Source: a virus
Reading direction: 5' to 3' (one strand)
DNA length: 64,000 nucleotides
IMG/VR virus record: IMGVR_UViG_3300027763_000040
Span: 1-64,000 of that record
Of the stretch, positions 31,901-40,415 are shown one piece after another. A model generated the notes under the pieces. The model was given only the letters and a program-made list of their open reading frames with translations. It had not been told where the DNA came from and did not search any database. Both the position numbers and the translations under genes were made by a program. The first letter of the stretch is position 1, and each line of letters opens with the position of its first letter.

Positions 31901-32323
31901 CTGAGTACCCTGATTGCCTTGGTTTCCTTGAGTACCTTGAGTACCTTGAGTACCTTGAAATCCTTGAGTACCTTGAGTACCCTGGAATCCTTGATTGCCC
32001 GGAGTACCTTGAAGTCCCTGTAGACCTTGGCGACCTTGAAGACCTTGAGTACCTTGTCCAGAAAATTGCCCACTTGTACCCTGAATAGCTTCGACGGATG
32101 CGTATCCTAGATTATTCCAAGGAGTAACTCCATCACCAAACTTAAAGCGATTAGTATCAGATTCAATACCTAAAGTACCAGCTGATAAAATTTCATTTTC
32201 AGATTCCCATTCTGAAGCTAATTGATATTTACCATCTTGAAGATTTGGTGCAATAATATTTTTAAAAAAAGTTACCTTTTCATTAAAATAAGATTCATTT
32301 CCAAATACGGTAATATCTGCCAT
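25904..32323 (-). CDS. Giant collagen-like fibre with beta-helix domain, 2139 aa
   Basis: The first 80 residues are an attachment module (MADITVFGNESYFNEKV, then RFKFGDGVTPWNNLGY). Residues about 83-897 are a collagen-like tract of some 800 residues with GTQG, GNQG and GLQG units, punctuated by repeated breaks (PLSDFQ, FLSNFQ, AASFQ, QQSAQ). A right-handed beta-helix of pectate-lyase type follows (KTIYVSQTGNDDN, then FPGVYVENNPIVLA). Four repeats of a YDxxTGxTTIT / HTYVSGG module come after that, and the C-terminus is beta-rich. It is inferred to be a long flexible host-contact fibre. One frame stays open through the whole repeat tract. Confidence 0.8.
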   Translation of the reverse strand: MADITVFGNESYFNEKVTFFKNIIAPNLQDGKYQLASEWESENEILSAGTLGIESDTNRFKFGDGVTPWNNLGYASVEAIQGTSGQFSGQGTQGLQGRQGLQGLQGTPGNQGFQGTQGTQGFQGTQGTQGTQGNQGNQGTQGTQGDQGVQGTQGRQGAQGFTGGFGSQGNQGTQGDQGTQGRQGAQGTQGVQGVQGPLSDFQGTQGNQGLQGLQGNQGLQGRQGTQGNQGTQGNQGNQGLQGLQGLQGLQGPLSDFQGTQGNQGLQGLQGLQGRQGTQGLQGLQGPLSDFQGTQGNQSTQGLQGNQGVQGFLSNFQGTQGAQGTQGRQGFQGTQGRQGLQGPLSNFQGTQGRQGTQGDQGVQGNQGNQGNQGRQGTQAAQGRVGAQGTQGLSNQGIQGNQGLQGQQSAQGTQGRQGNQGNQGTQGDQGTQGNQGNQGTQGDQGTQGTQGRQGRQGTQGNQGNQGTQGDQGTQGNQGNQGLQGNQGNQGNQGLQGNQGNQGTQGNQGRQGLQGNQGRQGLQGNQGFQGTQGNQGTQGDQGTQGTQGLGNQGLQGAASFQGSQGTQGAQGNQGAQGNQGTLSNFQGTQGTQGQQSAQGIQGPQGRQGVQGFLSNFQGTQGAQGTQGTQGAQGRQGTQGNQGTLSNFQGTQGLQGPLSDFQGTQGLQGNQGLGAQGTQGNQGRQGTQGNQGTQGNQGTQGNQGRQGLQGPLSNFQGTQGAQGTQGFQGTQGDQGTQGNQGVQGFLSNFQGTQGNQGTQGNQGTQGTQGNQGFQGTQGQQSAQGTQGTQGNQGVQGFLSNFQGTQGNQGTQGTQGNQGLQGAASFQGTQGTQGTQGNQGVQGTQGNQGVQGTQGRQGLQANQGLQGAASFQGPQGTQGTQGTQGRQGTQGNQGLQGIPGSGVIVLEDNNTTNEVDYLTFVKQTSGTTNNEYVSSKKLVYNPSSGSVGIGTSIVTNTLTVVGTTTSTEYFGSGVNLVGIVTQLVPGIGIDITSTQNPGKGRVTVDAYRPIGKTIYVSQTGNDDNTGLAENYPKRTIKSAASVALFGDTIKVFPGVYVENNPIVLAKTVSVQGTELRNCVVTPQYPDQDLFYVNNGCHITNISFIGPNMTSGSAVVSLQPLSGVATDRFFDAARMIRLNLDYIAKESVGFLTSGFSGFAGSHREQDAARLIDKNLNYISAEAVGFLTSPVGYGFTLSSGDYTNCREDVVSIMNAVSYDLKANSNRKSIGAGYSYFNSSGGLIHITGIATQRATIAALNYAAGIATHVINNYTPPISYQSGIGSVSQIKDASVIIVNGGCVGVGTTIRQLVGIVTNMIGAASTLTAPSVRYGVVLESGDCSDDVRSVWKCIIHDITRGGNSRSVAAGKAYYDSNWNLIPQILHNPGEVQQTISTFNYSFNIARAVINNCSWGGYPVGLGTTVVNAVYDANTGITTITAINHGLTKNDPVKIAGLGFTCPSGPGTLLYPSGNLGYIFPVKSIVGVNTFEVVVGQSTLPHTYVSGGTIQKYTNFQNQYTQIKDLAMQVDPKTGFNDVIASCADVASALKSCVGIVTSIVGFGSTAFAYVGFNTTYPGNRGSGFDSIRKIQNAIYDEKSGKTTITSQGFSLKKGDIIEVRDLLFSCSSGGPTSTQLFPSGRYGYEFYIEKVYPNGTFDIYTGISTIPHTYVSGGYIINRSVGVTTASYNNLTGITTITAPNLNVRVGDFVTIRDLEFSCLSGSGTTTIYPTGNNGYDFRVLSVVGTGSTFTVNVGTAPMAHKYVTGGVVLPPYSKGVGPITQGPYIRNCTNFIPDSIGMRVDGFNAEPGEAEDIGVTGTMSVDSYTQYNQGGIGCSITNGAYSQLVSIFTICDDIGIFTKSGGQCDITNSNCSFGNYGLVSDGVGDYETKSIYRYTGEVVNSAEIETDTVTISGLGGQRPYDGQAIYFGELYYQINSLQVTNGGSGYSQLNPPNVTIDFPEGPSGIRAEASANVDENGIITSIDVISTGSQYSTVPNVTISNAPGGSGVGGDATAVLYPLYYTIQTATLPVSGISTVILTQNLNNSVDPGTTVYFSRISLQIATSISLEWVGSGTDINTAKPALGGVTIQENETDKRNGGQVVYTSTNQGGNFQIGDGVVINQLTGTISGRAFSQSLLNTVTPLIIALS
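29640..32075 (-). repeat. Collagen-like triplet repeat tract, 2.4 kb
   Basis: Near-continuous 9-nt units encode Gly-X-Gln-Gly. The cassette encoding PLS(D/N)FQGTQG recurs several times, suggesting growth by unequal recombination. All units are in phase, so the opposite strand also stays open by chance. Confidence 0.9.
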
Positions 32324-32324
32324 T

Positions 32325-32879
32325 TTATGAACCTATCACTGTAGTTTTTGCTATATCAAACGCTTTACCAACAATATCTCCACCAACAAAACTTCCAGAA
32401 AATATTTGACTACCAAAAGATTGTTTAATCGCATTTCCAGTTAAAGCATCAATATCAGCTTTATTACCCTTCATTAAAATTCTACCAGATCCAGAATTTA
32501 ATGTAATATTTCTTCCCGCTTTAATATCTACGTCTTCATCTGCATCTATCATTATATTTTTCCCCTTAATTCTAACTGAACCATTTCTCATTGCTGTAAT
32601 AGTAACATCTCCACTCATTCCCGCAATTACAATGTCTACCCCGTCACTACTTTCCTTATTTCCTGCAATAATTTCAATATGCCTATCATTATAAATTCTA
32701 TATGATCCAGATTCAGTTAAACCGACAAGATTGACATCATTGTTGTCAGTTACTCCATAAAGAGCATAAACATTTGTTCCGTTGGATCCCATTTGGGGAT
32801 TAGTAACGTCAATTCTAAACTTTGGACCTAAACTCCAAATATCTCTTGCTTCCCAATTTTGATTCGGTCTTTCTGCCAT
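32325..32879 (-). CDS. Baseplate spike-like beta-helix protein, 184 aa
   Basis: Residues about 65-150 follow a repeating pattern of the type VxIxGxN (VTITAMRNGSVRIKGKN; DVDIKAGRNITLNSGSG), as in the triple-stranded beta-helix of T4 gp5 and related spikes. In T4 the spike is the C-terminal part of gp5. Here it is a separate gene immediately downstream of a gp5-like hub gene, with one base between them. The arrangement suggests a hub and needle made from two polypeptides. A spike-tip role is inferred. Confidence 0.65.
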   Translation of the reverse strand: MAERPNQNWEARDIWSLGPKFRIDVTNPQMGSNGTNVYALYGVTDNNDVNLVGLTESGSYRIYNDRHIEIIAGNKESSDGVDIVIAGMSGDVTITAMRNGSVRIKGKNIMIDADEDVDIKAGRNITLNSGSGRILMKGNKADIDALTGNAIKQSFGSQIFSGSFVGGDIVGKAFDIAKTTVIGS

Positions 32880-32880
32880 T

Positions 32881-35382
32881 TTATGTTATACAGTCAACTA
32901 CTATTTTTAATTCTCCCTGAGGAGTTGTTGAAAGTTCTCCAACAATTGGTTTTAATATTGCTCCAACACCAGTTTTCGATTTAATTTTAATAACTGGTAA
33001 ATCTGATATTGTCATACTATTTATTGGTCGTCTCTGAGTAAGTTTTTTATTAGTATTGGTATTGGTACTAGAAACTGTTAGTCCAGGATTTTCTTGAATG
33101 ATATTTGATATGATTTCTGGGGTCAGGGTGTCTTGTAAGGTTATGGAAACTGACGTAACAGTTCCAACATCATCAACAATTAGATTGTAGGTATTATTAT
33201 AATTATCAGTTCCGACATCTCCAGCATTGTATCCTATTCCACCATTAATAACTGCAACTCTAACAACACCATATGGTTTGTATTGTGGATTTGTTTCAGC
33301 AGTAGATACTGATGATTGGAAATTAACATCTCCTAAAGGATAATTTTCACCTTCTGATACCATATAAATCTCAACTATTTCACCAGCATCATTAATTATT
33401 GATCTAGCAACAGCCCCATATCCTTGATTACAATTATCGACAAATTCTACAAATGGTGGATAACGATATCCCGATCCAGCATTATCTAATCTAACTCCAA
33501 TTATACTTGCGGTTCTTTGTTCGGTAATATTATTATTGTTTAATACATTGTTAGCAAAATTTCCCAAAATTGCTGTTGCTGTTCCCCCAGATCCACCACC
33601 ACCAAAAATACGAACTTTGGGAGGCCCACACGATGTTGGTTTCCCAGTATAACATCCCCCTAAAGGACTATTAGTTGCAGGGGTTTTTGTTCCTGCTCCA
33701 AAAATATCCCATTGACCATATTCTTGATTAAATGTGAAAGTTGGAGATGCTTCCGATAAAGTAGTATCTGTAATTGGAGAAATTAATGAAAAACTTGATC
33801 CAACATCATAATTTGTAGAAATTCCAGAATATGCCCTTTCAACAGAAATTTGATTGATTTTTGGATTTATTGAAGTAATTTTCATAATTTCAGAATTACT
33901 TGTAAGTAATCCATCAACTTCAAAACCATTCAAATTATCAAATAAAAGAGTATTATCGGTTTTAGTAACTATACTAGTTACTTTTCTTAATCCTACGTAA
34001 TTATCTTTTACAATAGAATCATTTTCTTGAACATCTTTCACATATGGTGATAGTCCAACAGCTGCAGCAACATTCATATTATCCAATATACTTTTAAAGG
34101 TGCTCTCTTCATTTTCGCTTGATTTTGCACCACTTCCAATAGTCCATTCTTTAACAAGTCCAGAACATTTTCCCTTTGATTGGTTGCAATCAAACAATCC
34201 ACCAATAGATTTAATTGAATCAATGCCACTACGAAGAAAATTAGCAACATTAAACCCCCCAATTAAAGATAGGAGTTTTTGCACCCCATTTAAAGGTCCT
34301 GCAAGACCTTGAACAATCTTATTAATAATTCCATTCATAAATGCACCAGAAAATTGATTTCCAGCACATGTAACAAAGTTGTCAACATTATCTAAGACAG
34401 ATTTTAAAAGATTTTTTACAATACTGCCAAGTCCACTTACAATTTTTCCAGCAACACATGGAATTGCTTCTTCCAACTTTTTAACTGGATTAATCATAGC
34501 AGTTTGTGCTGCTACTCCTGCTAAATGTGCAATTCCAGGATTTAGTGTTGCTGCCAATACTTTTGCAAAAACTGTTTTAAATAATAATTGAAGACCTTTT
34601 TTAAGAAGTGGAATAAGTTTATTGAAAAGAGAGTTGAACATTTGTCCAACTATGTTATTTGCAATCGAAACTATTTTTTCAACCGAACGACTAATTTCTC
34701 CGGCAATATTTGAAACTTTTGAAACTCCATCAGATACCTTATCCAACAAATTAGTTACTTCAGTTATTATTCCCTTTACTGCAGTATCATCACAAGTATT
34801 TGCGAATACAATTTTTTTACCTACACCACTGTAATATGCAATTTCATCTTTAGTTTCTTTATTTGAATTTAATTTATTAATAACCTTTGGCGGAACATCT
34901 CTTGGAGATTTCTGAGATGTTGAATTTGATTCACTTGTTTGACTATTATATACTTTACCATTTGGATCTGCAACATTATCAGTATACCCAGTAAATGGAA
35001 CGAATGGAGAAACATAGTCATTGGATGGAACTTGACTTGTTCTACCAAAAAGTCCCATAATTACAGGATTTTGTCCATTATCTCCGTCCAAGAAAAATCC
35101 AAAAACAACATCACCAGGTCGAAGTTTGGGATTTGTTGAGTAATTTGCTGCGCCAGATCCAGAAGTTGTTGGAAGAAGAACTTGCGCCCAGGGCAAATCT
35201 TCATTCTTAAGTTCTACATTATTATATGGGTGATAACCCATAATACGAACTTTACAACGATTTCCCCATCCACCACCATTAGTCTGCTTTCCTTGAGACT
35301 CAATTGGTGGAATTTGCCCAATCCACCAACGAAATCCATCTCTTCCTATAAAATTACTTTGAAGTAGTGATTGATCAATCAT
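32881..35382 (-). CDS. Baseplate hub protein, gp5-like, 833 aa
   Basis: The N-terminal 130 residues resemble the gp5 OB-fold: FRWWIGQIPP, KVRIMGYHPY, LRPGDVVFGFFLDGD and NPVIMGLFGR. No T4-type lysozyme domain follows. Instead there is a helix-rich region (about 190-390) and beta-rich segments that include a Cys-containing loop (CYTGKPTSCGPPKVRIF) and a Gly-rich stretch. It overlaps the gp27-like gene by 4 nt. In this genome the cell-wall hydrolase activity seems to be carried by the protein at 36701-38671. Confidence 0.75.
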   Translation of the reverse strand: MIDQSLLQSNFIGRDGFRWWIGQIPPIESQGKQTNGGGWGNRCKVRIMGYHPYNNVELKNEDLPWAQVLLPTTSGSGAANYSTNPKLRPGDVVFGFFLDGDNGQNPVIMGLFGRTSQVPSNDYVSPFVPFTGYTDNVADPNGKVYNSQTSESNSTSQKSPRDVPPKVINKLNSNKETKDEIAYYSGVGKKIVFANTCDDTAVKGIITEVTNLLDKVSDGVSKVSNIAGEISRSVEKIVSIANNIVGQMFNSLFNKLIPLLKKGLQLLFKTVFAKVLAATLNPGIAHLAGVAAQTAMINPVKKLEEAIPCVAGKIVSGLGSIVKNLLKSVLDNVDNFVTCAGNQFSGAFMNGIINKIVQGLAGPLNGVQKLLSLIGGFNVANFLRSGIDSIKSIGGLFDCNQSKGKCSGLVKEWTIGSGAKSSENEESTFKSILDNMNVAAAVGLSPYVKDVQENDSIVKDNYVGLRKVTSIVTKTDNTLLFDNLNGFEVDGLLTSNSEIMKITSINPKINQISVERAYSGISTNYDVGSSFSLISPITDTTLSEASPTFTFNQEYGQWDIFGAGTKTPATNSPLGGCYTGKPTSCGPPKVRIFGGGGSGGTATAILGNFANNVLNNNNITEQRTASIIGVRLDNAGSGYRYPPFVEFVDNCNQGYGAVARSIINDAGEIVEIYMVSEGENYPLGDVNFQSSVSTAETNPQYKPYGVVRVAVINGGIGYNAGDVGTDNYNNTYNLIVDDVGTVTSVSITLQDTLTPEIISNIIQENPGLTVSSTNTNTNKKLTQRRPINSMTISDLPVIKIKSKTGVGAILKPIVGELSTTPQGELKIVVDCIT

Positions 35383-36701
35383 TTCTTTTTGGGTCCGAAT
35401 GTATCTCTAATTAACTTCATAGAAGTATATGATCTTTCAACATCAAAATGATGGCATAATTCTTTTATCATATATAGACCACTTGTTTCTGAATCATATT
35501 CTTTTGCATCAGATTCGGAAATTTTGGGAAATTGACATTCGATAATATCACCTGCTCTCAAATTTGTATTTGAGGGAACCATAATACTCATAGTTTGTGT
35601 GAAAAGAGTGTTATATCTCATCAATGATTGTGATTGGTGTAATGATGGATCCGAATTTTGCGATGTAGATACGCCTGGATCCATTGTTCCAACATCCAAA
35701 ATTTGACTCATAATTCTTGTTGGTACTTCATCGAGACCTAGATTGGAACTATTTGAAATTTTTGGAAGTTCTAATTTTTTACCTAGATTCTTTGTTTTTT
35801 TAGAATAATTATTATATGTAAATACAGTGTTTGAAAAATTAAAATCCAATGGATTGAAGAATAATCTTTGACTAGAATACGCCCCTAATCTAAGTTTTTC
35901 TATTAGATTTTGATTTTTATCAGTAATATAATTTAAAATTTTCAAATCATTATCATCTTTCTTATCTTCAGAATCATAAGAAGTTGTTGCTTCACTATAT
36001 GTGTATGTTGCTTTTGGAGATTGTTCAATCAAATTATCAATAGATCTAAATTGGAATCCATCAATTGTTTGATAAAATAAAAATCCTGCTGTACCAGATC
36101 CAGAAGATTCGGGAACAGATTTTGATGCTAACCAAGTTAAAATTGTAAATGGTTTTCTCATATTTCCAACAAAACCATATTTGTTTGAGGTCTTATCAAT
36201 TTTTCCAATTTTTTTCGCTATCAAATAGTCATTAAGAATTGCTCTAACAGAATTATCAATTGTTGATGATGGGTTAAATTTTTTTGGAACTCTAGAAGTT
36301 TCATTTGTAATTGATTCTCTTGAAGTTAAATGAAGAGTAAAACTTTCTCTTTGAGTCTCAGAAATTACATCAGTAATACTTGAAACATAAAGATAACCAT
36401 TAGAATTTTTTGAAAAATCTAATCCTGGATTTTTTTCACTGTTTCCTGAAATTCTTATTGATAATCTCTCTCCACCTCTTAAAGGAAGTCCATTATAAAT
36501 TGATTGCTTATCTCCATCTGGATTTTCTTTGGGAGCAATTACATTTCCAGTGTCCATTACTTTAATTTTGGCAGTAATGGTAGGTGAAAAAATATCTTCA
36601 AAATATTCAACTGCAATAGTACCACTACTAATATCAACAGTTCTACTTTGATCGTTTGATTCTATAATTAATTCTTCAAATATAGATTTTTTTATTGACA
36701 T
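35379..36701 (-). CDS. Baseplate hub protein, probably gp27-like, 440 aa
   Basis: The N-terminal segment (SGTIAVEYFEDIFSPTITAK) and the later FTLHLTSRESITNET followed by a helical region resemble the tube-like domains of gp27 / late-control gene D hub proteins, which form the trimeric channel above the spike. The C-terminal TMSIMVPSNTNLRAGDIIE fits the second barrel domain of that family. It lies immediately before gp5 in the transcript and overlaps it, as expected for partners. Assignment rests on context and partial similarity. Confidence 0.6.
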   Translation of the reverse strand: MSIKKSIFEELIIESNDQSRTVDISSGTIAVEYFEDIFSPTITAKIKVMDTGNVIAPKENPDGDKQSIYNGLPLRGGERLSIRISGNSEKNPGLDFSKNSNGYLYVSSITDVISETQRESFTLHLTSRESITNETSRVPKKFNPSSTIDNSVRAILNDYLIAKKIGKIDKTSNKYGFVGNMRKPFTILTWLASKSVPESSGSGTAGFLFYQTIDGFQFRSIDNLIEQSPKATYTYSEATTSYDSEDKKDDNDLKILNYITDKNQNLIEKLRLGAYSSQRLFFNPLDFNFSNTVFTYNNYSKKTKNLGKKLELPKISNSSNLGLDEVPTRIMSQILDVGTMDPGVSTSQNSDPSLHQSQSLMRYNTLFTQTMSIMVPSNTNLRAGDIIECQFPKISESDAKEYDSETSGLYMIKELCHHFDVERSYTSMKLIRDTFGPKKK

Positions 36702-38671
36702 TATAGATACGCTAGCTCTAGAAGAAGTTTTTGCTTAATAAATCTATTTAACAAGTAAGTATTATCTACTTGACCAGTAGGTTTTTTTCCTTCTGTTGGA
36801 TAAGATGCTACTGTGGTTTGTGGAGGTGGTGATGATTCGGGAACATCGACAACAATTGTTTGACCTTTTCTTTCTGGAGTAATTACTTGTTCAACATTTG
36901 ATTTTGCTGTAGGATATAAATTTGCCTTCGCTGGTTTTCCAGAAAGATCCGATCCAGAAGATCCAGAAGCACCGTGAGAAACGGTAATTCCCTGACTTCC
37001 AACAATTTCTGCCTCTCTTCCATATCCTCCCCTATAATAGACCGAACCTACGGCAAAGGGAAATTTAGTTGCCGATCCTGGTTGAGATGGAAAAGTTCTT
37101 TGCACTGAAGGATTAGTTTCCTGTATATCAACTGCCATGCTGCTTCTTGCACCATGTGCTTGCTGTTCTGCAGCAATTTGAGATTTTAGAGTTGCATCAT
37201 CTTTACTTGCAAAAATTCCAGCATTTCCAAAATAAACACTAGATCCTCTTGCAAACATTGCCTTTACAGCATAAAAGGCAACATCTCTAATTCTTGCAAG
37301 TATTGATGGATCATTTGTTTTGGAAGAATAATCCAAATGAAAATGTGTTGCATATAATTTATCTTTACCATTTCCAGATCCACCCTGAATAAATCCACCA
37401 GACCCACTTTGGGGTATAAGTGATAATCCAGTGGAAGTATTTGTAGGTTTTGTTGAGATTGTTGTTGGAGTTGGTTTTGCTGATTGTGTTGGTTGTGCCT
37501 TTGATACTGGAGTTCTTCTCGCCTGCTCAACAATTGCCCTTTCTTTAGTAGAGTATTTGGATCCTCCAGAAGTCCAAGGTGCTATTCCCCTTTCTTGCAT
37601 TAATGCAAGTGCCATTCTATCTTGATTTTCGGGACTAAATTGATCGCTTGGTTTTAAACCTGCAGAATTCATTGCTCCTGGAAGAGTATTACCAATCATT
37701 TGATATTTTCCAGCAGCATGAACTCCCAAATCAGGTTTTGCGTTTCTTGGATATTTTCTTTCATTTTGACGATCAATGACTTCACCAATGGTCATATCAG
37801 TTAAATTTTTACCAATAATATCTTTTGAAGTTTTGCCTCCCATAGTTGATCCAACTATGTTTCCATTTTTATCAGTTCCTTGATTCATAGCATTATAATT
37901 GCCACCACTTTCTGGACCAGCAATAATATCCAATGCTTGTTTATGAATTCCTCCTACAGGGCTAGAAGGTGTTGATGGTTGAGGATAAAGTGTATTTGGC
38001 GCTTCTTCTCCTAATGGTGGTGCTTCTTCTTCAGTATCAGAAGATTGTGTAAGTGGTGTGGTTAATAATTTATAAGCTTGAAACAATTCATCATTTACAG
38101 ATTGCATGGAAGAATTTAAATCTAAAAATGAATTTTTTACTCTGCCTGATTGATCAGTAAAATCAAAAGTTGCTATGTTAGTAACAACACTTGTTAAAAG
38201 AGTTCCAAAATTACTTATTATATTTAAAGTATCTCCTATAAAATCCGATATTAAACTTCCAACTTTAAATACTCTAGAAATAAATTCCTTTCCTATAAAA
38301 ATTATTGTTGGCAAATTCTCAACTAACCATCCAGCAGTTAAAAATCCAAGAAATCCCAATAATCTCTGAAATGGTCCAGCAGAACTTGAACTAATCATTC
38401 TAAATCCACTTGTTGGATTTGTAGTTACTTTTGATGCTTCAATCCTATCTTCAATTTCCTTTCTTCTAGATGCTTCTCTTCTTCTTGCATCAAGAATACT
38501 TGATTTAAATGCCAATCTTTCCTTTTCTTTCGTATTAGATGATATTACTCTAGAAATTTTATTAATAGAAATATTAGATTTTAAGATTTGGTTTTTTGTA
38601 GTATTAATAGATCTATTAGCATCTTCGGATGCAAGTAAAGATAATCTAAAAGAACTGGATATAGATGCCAT
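36701..38671 (-). CDS. Virion hub protein with lysozyme/transglycosylase-like domain, 656 aa
   Basis: Residues about 1-85 are a coiled coil rich in Arg, Glu and Ser. Residues about 100-165 contain hydrophobic helices (RLLGFLGFLTAGWLVENLP) resembling a segment of the next protein upstream (FLFAGWLTNELVKFF). Residues about 240-385 look like a lambda-type lytic transglycosylase / GH104 lysozyme: IIAGPESGGNYNAM with the likely catalytic glutamate, GVHAAGKYQMIGNTL, and QFSPENQDRMALALM. The C-terminal part has a region reminiscent of peptidoglycan-processing proteins (YATHFHLDY) and proline-rich linkers. It likely digests the cell wall during injection. Confidence 0.7.
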   Translation of the reverse strand: MASISSSFRLSLLASEDANRSINTTKNQILKSNISINKISRVISSNTKEKERLAFKSSILDARRREASRRKEIEDRIEASKVTTNPTSGFRMISSSSAGPFQRLLGFLGFLTAGWLVENLPTIIFIGKEFISRVFKVGSLISDFIGDTLNIISNFGTLLTSVVTNIATFDFTDQSGRVKNSFLDLNSSMQSVNDELFQAYKLLTTPLTQSSDTEEEAPPLGEEAPNTLYPQPSTPSSPVGGIHKQALDIIAGPESGGNYNAMNQGTDKNGNIVGSTMGGKTSKDIIGKNLTDMTIGEVIDRQNERKYPRNAKPDLGVHAAGKYQMIGNTLPGAMNSAGLKPSDQFSPENQDRMALALMQERGIAPWTSGGSKYSTKERAIVEQARRTPVSKAQPTQSAKPTPTTISTKPTNTSTGLSLIPQSGSGGFIQGGSGNGKDKLYATHFHLDYSSKTNDPSILARIRDVAFYAVKAMFARGSSVYFGNAGIFASKDDATLKSQIAAEQQAHGARSSMAVDIQETNPSVQRTFPSQPGSATKFPFAVGSVYYRGGYGREAEIVGSQGITVSHGASGSSGSDLSGKPAKANLYPTAKSNVEQVITPERKGQTIVVDVPESSPPPQTTVASYPTEGKKPTGQVDNTYLLNRFIKQKLLLELAYL

Positions 38672-38672
38672 C

Positions 38673-40415
38673 TTACATTACCACATTATAATTTAACTGA
38701 GAATACAAGATATAAAAATTATCAGGGTTTGCTGAATTTATCAATGGAACATCAGTCATACTTTCACCAGTACTTGGAAAAACTTTCTGTGATTTTTGTG
38801 GAGATTGTCCAGATGATGTGACGATAACATTTGGTTTTGCTTCGGGCAAATTACCTACATTTGGAACTGGTTTTGGTATATTTTGAACTTGAGCTGGTTG
38901 TATATTTAATTTTTTCTCATTTGATTGAGTGGGTGAAGTTACTTCTGGAATATTTTGTTCATTTGTTTTAGACTCTACCTCTAATTTTTGTTCAGATTGT
39001 TTACTATCAAATGAATTTTCGATACGCTTAAATTCTGGATTTGATGTGTCAATATTGAAAGTATAATTACCAACTCCAGCAGTCATTGGTGTTTGTGGAG
39101 TAGATTTAATTTCAGGTTGTGTTGGTGCTGGTGAAGGTGTTGCTGAATTAATCTTTGGTTGTGTTGCTGTTACTGATGGTGCAGCTGCTGGTGAAGGTGT
39201 TGCTGAATTAATCTTTGGTTGTGTTGCTGTTACTGATGGTGCAGCTGCTGGTGAAGGTGTTGATTTTTGTGAATTAATTTTTGGTTTTGCTGTTTCTGAT
39301 GATTTTTCTGCTGGTTTTGGTGCATTTGCTCCTGTAAGAAGGTCAGTACCTTTTCCTGCAAGTATAAATCCTGCAGCTCCACCAGCAATCATTCCTGGAA
39401 GTTTTAATGGTCCTGGCAATTTTGCCCCCATCTGAGCGCCTTTTTCTGCCCCATAAAGACTAGCAGCAGTTCCTGCTCCCGCCTGAACATTTGTTTGTCC
39501 CTCATTCTTTCTTTCTATAAATTCGGTAGCACCCAGAACAACATTAACGGCACCTTTAGCAACACCCTTAAGTACATTACCAGTATTTTTTAATAATCCA
39601 CTAGTGGCACCCTCTGTTGCACCTTTAGTGGCGGCCGTTGTTGCGCCTTTAGCAGCACCACCACTAAAAATACTTTTTGCCGTAGATGTAACTGCTTTAA
39701 TTGGAGCGGTAATAATTTTTCCAATCAATCCTGTAATTTTTGCAACAACACTTCCAAGTGTTTTAATAATTAAATTAAATCCACCTTTAATTGTAAAAAG
39801 AATTCCAGCGGCAATACCAAGATGTTTAATAATATTATTTTTAATCTCAGTAAGTTTACTCCTATCTCCTTGCTGCTTAGCATCAAAAAATTTAACTAAC
39901 TCATTTGTTAGCCACCCAGCAAAAAGAAATGTGAGTGCCTTTTGAACATTACCAAAAATATCTTGAACTTTTGGTGTAAGTTTTTGAACTGGTATAAGAA
40001 CTGCAGATTGTATTTTCTGCTCTATCTCATTTTCTTTACCAATTCTTATTTCCTGTTCTGCATATCTTCTTTGTCTTTCTGCTTCTGATATTAATCTAGA
40101 TTGGTCGGAAGCACCATCTTGCTGAATTAATACTGCAATTTTTTCTAATCCAGAATTTAAAGTTACAACTTGCTGATTGAGATTTTTAACCTGAGTATCA
40201 AGTGCAATTAAAGATTGTTGATTTGTTTGTGCAAGTTGTAAATTTTGATTATTATTCTCTACATATTGGGATATAAAAGTAGTATCTCCCCTAAAGGATG
40301 AACTTGATATTTTTGTACTATTTAAAATTGCCTGCCTTACTTCTTTGGACAGCGGAGATCCTGTAATTGGATCTACTCCATTACTAGCAACTGATTTTAA
40401 ATCAACTTCCGCCAT
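38673..40415 (-). CDS. Baseplate hub / tape-measure-associated protein, 580 aa
   Basis: A coiled coil (about 55-140) is followed by helices with the AGWLTNELVKFF segment shared with the 656-aa neighbour. A long Ala/Gly/Lys-rich helical region (GGAAKGATTAATKGATEG) and a Pro/Ala/Thr/Ser linker with two exact 20-residue repeats come next, and the C-terminus is Pro/Gln/Asn-rich. The position next to gp51 and gp26 suggests a hub protein comparable to T4 gp28/gp29. Hydrophobic stretches could help membrane penetration. Assignment is from context. Confidence 0.55.
   Translation of the reverse strand: MAEVDLKSVASNGVDPITGSPLSKEVRQAILNSTKISSSSFRGDTTFISQYVENNNQNLQLAQTNQQSLIALDTQVKNLNQQVVTLNSGLEKIAVLIQQDGASDQSRLISEAERQRRYAEQEIRIGKENEIEQKIQSAVLIPVQKLTPKVQDIFGNVQKALTFLFAGWLTNELVKFFDAKQQGDRSKLTEIKNNIIKHLGIAAGILFTIKGGFNLIIKTLGSVVAKITGLIGKIITAPIKAVTSTAKSIFSGGAAKGATTAATKGATEGATSGLLKNTGNVLKGVAKGAVNVVLGATEFIERKNEGQTNVQAGAGTAASLYGAEKGAQMGAKLPGPLKLPGMIAGGAAGFILAGKGTDLLTGANAPKPAEKSSETAKPKINSQKSTPSPAAAPSVTATQPKINSATPSPAAAPSVTATQPKINSATPSPAPTQPEIKSTPQTPMTAGVGNYTFNIDTSNPEFKRIENSFDSKQSEQKLEVESKTNEQNIPEVTSPTQSNEKKLNIQPAQVQNIPKPVPNVGNLPEAKPNVIVTSSGQSPQKSQKVFPSTGESMTDVPLINSANPDNFYILYSQLNYNVVM
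39126..39262. repeat. 60-bp tandem repeat (two exact copies plus part of a third)
   Basis: The 60-nt unit at 39126-39185 is repeated exactly at 39186-39245, with a further partial copy. It encodes 20 residues of the Pro/Ala/Thr linker of the 580-aa protein and keeps the frame. Confidence 0.9.

Noticed and set aside
29640-32075. Regularly spaced short repeats resembling a CRISPR array
   Set aside because: The units are contiguous 9-nt coding repeats without unique spacers, and no cas genes are present.
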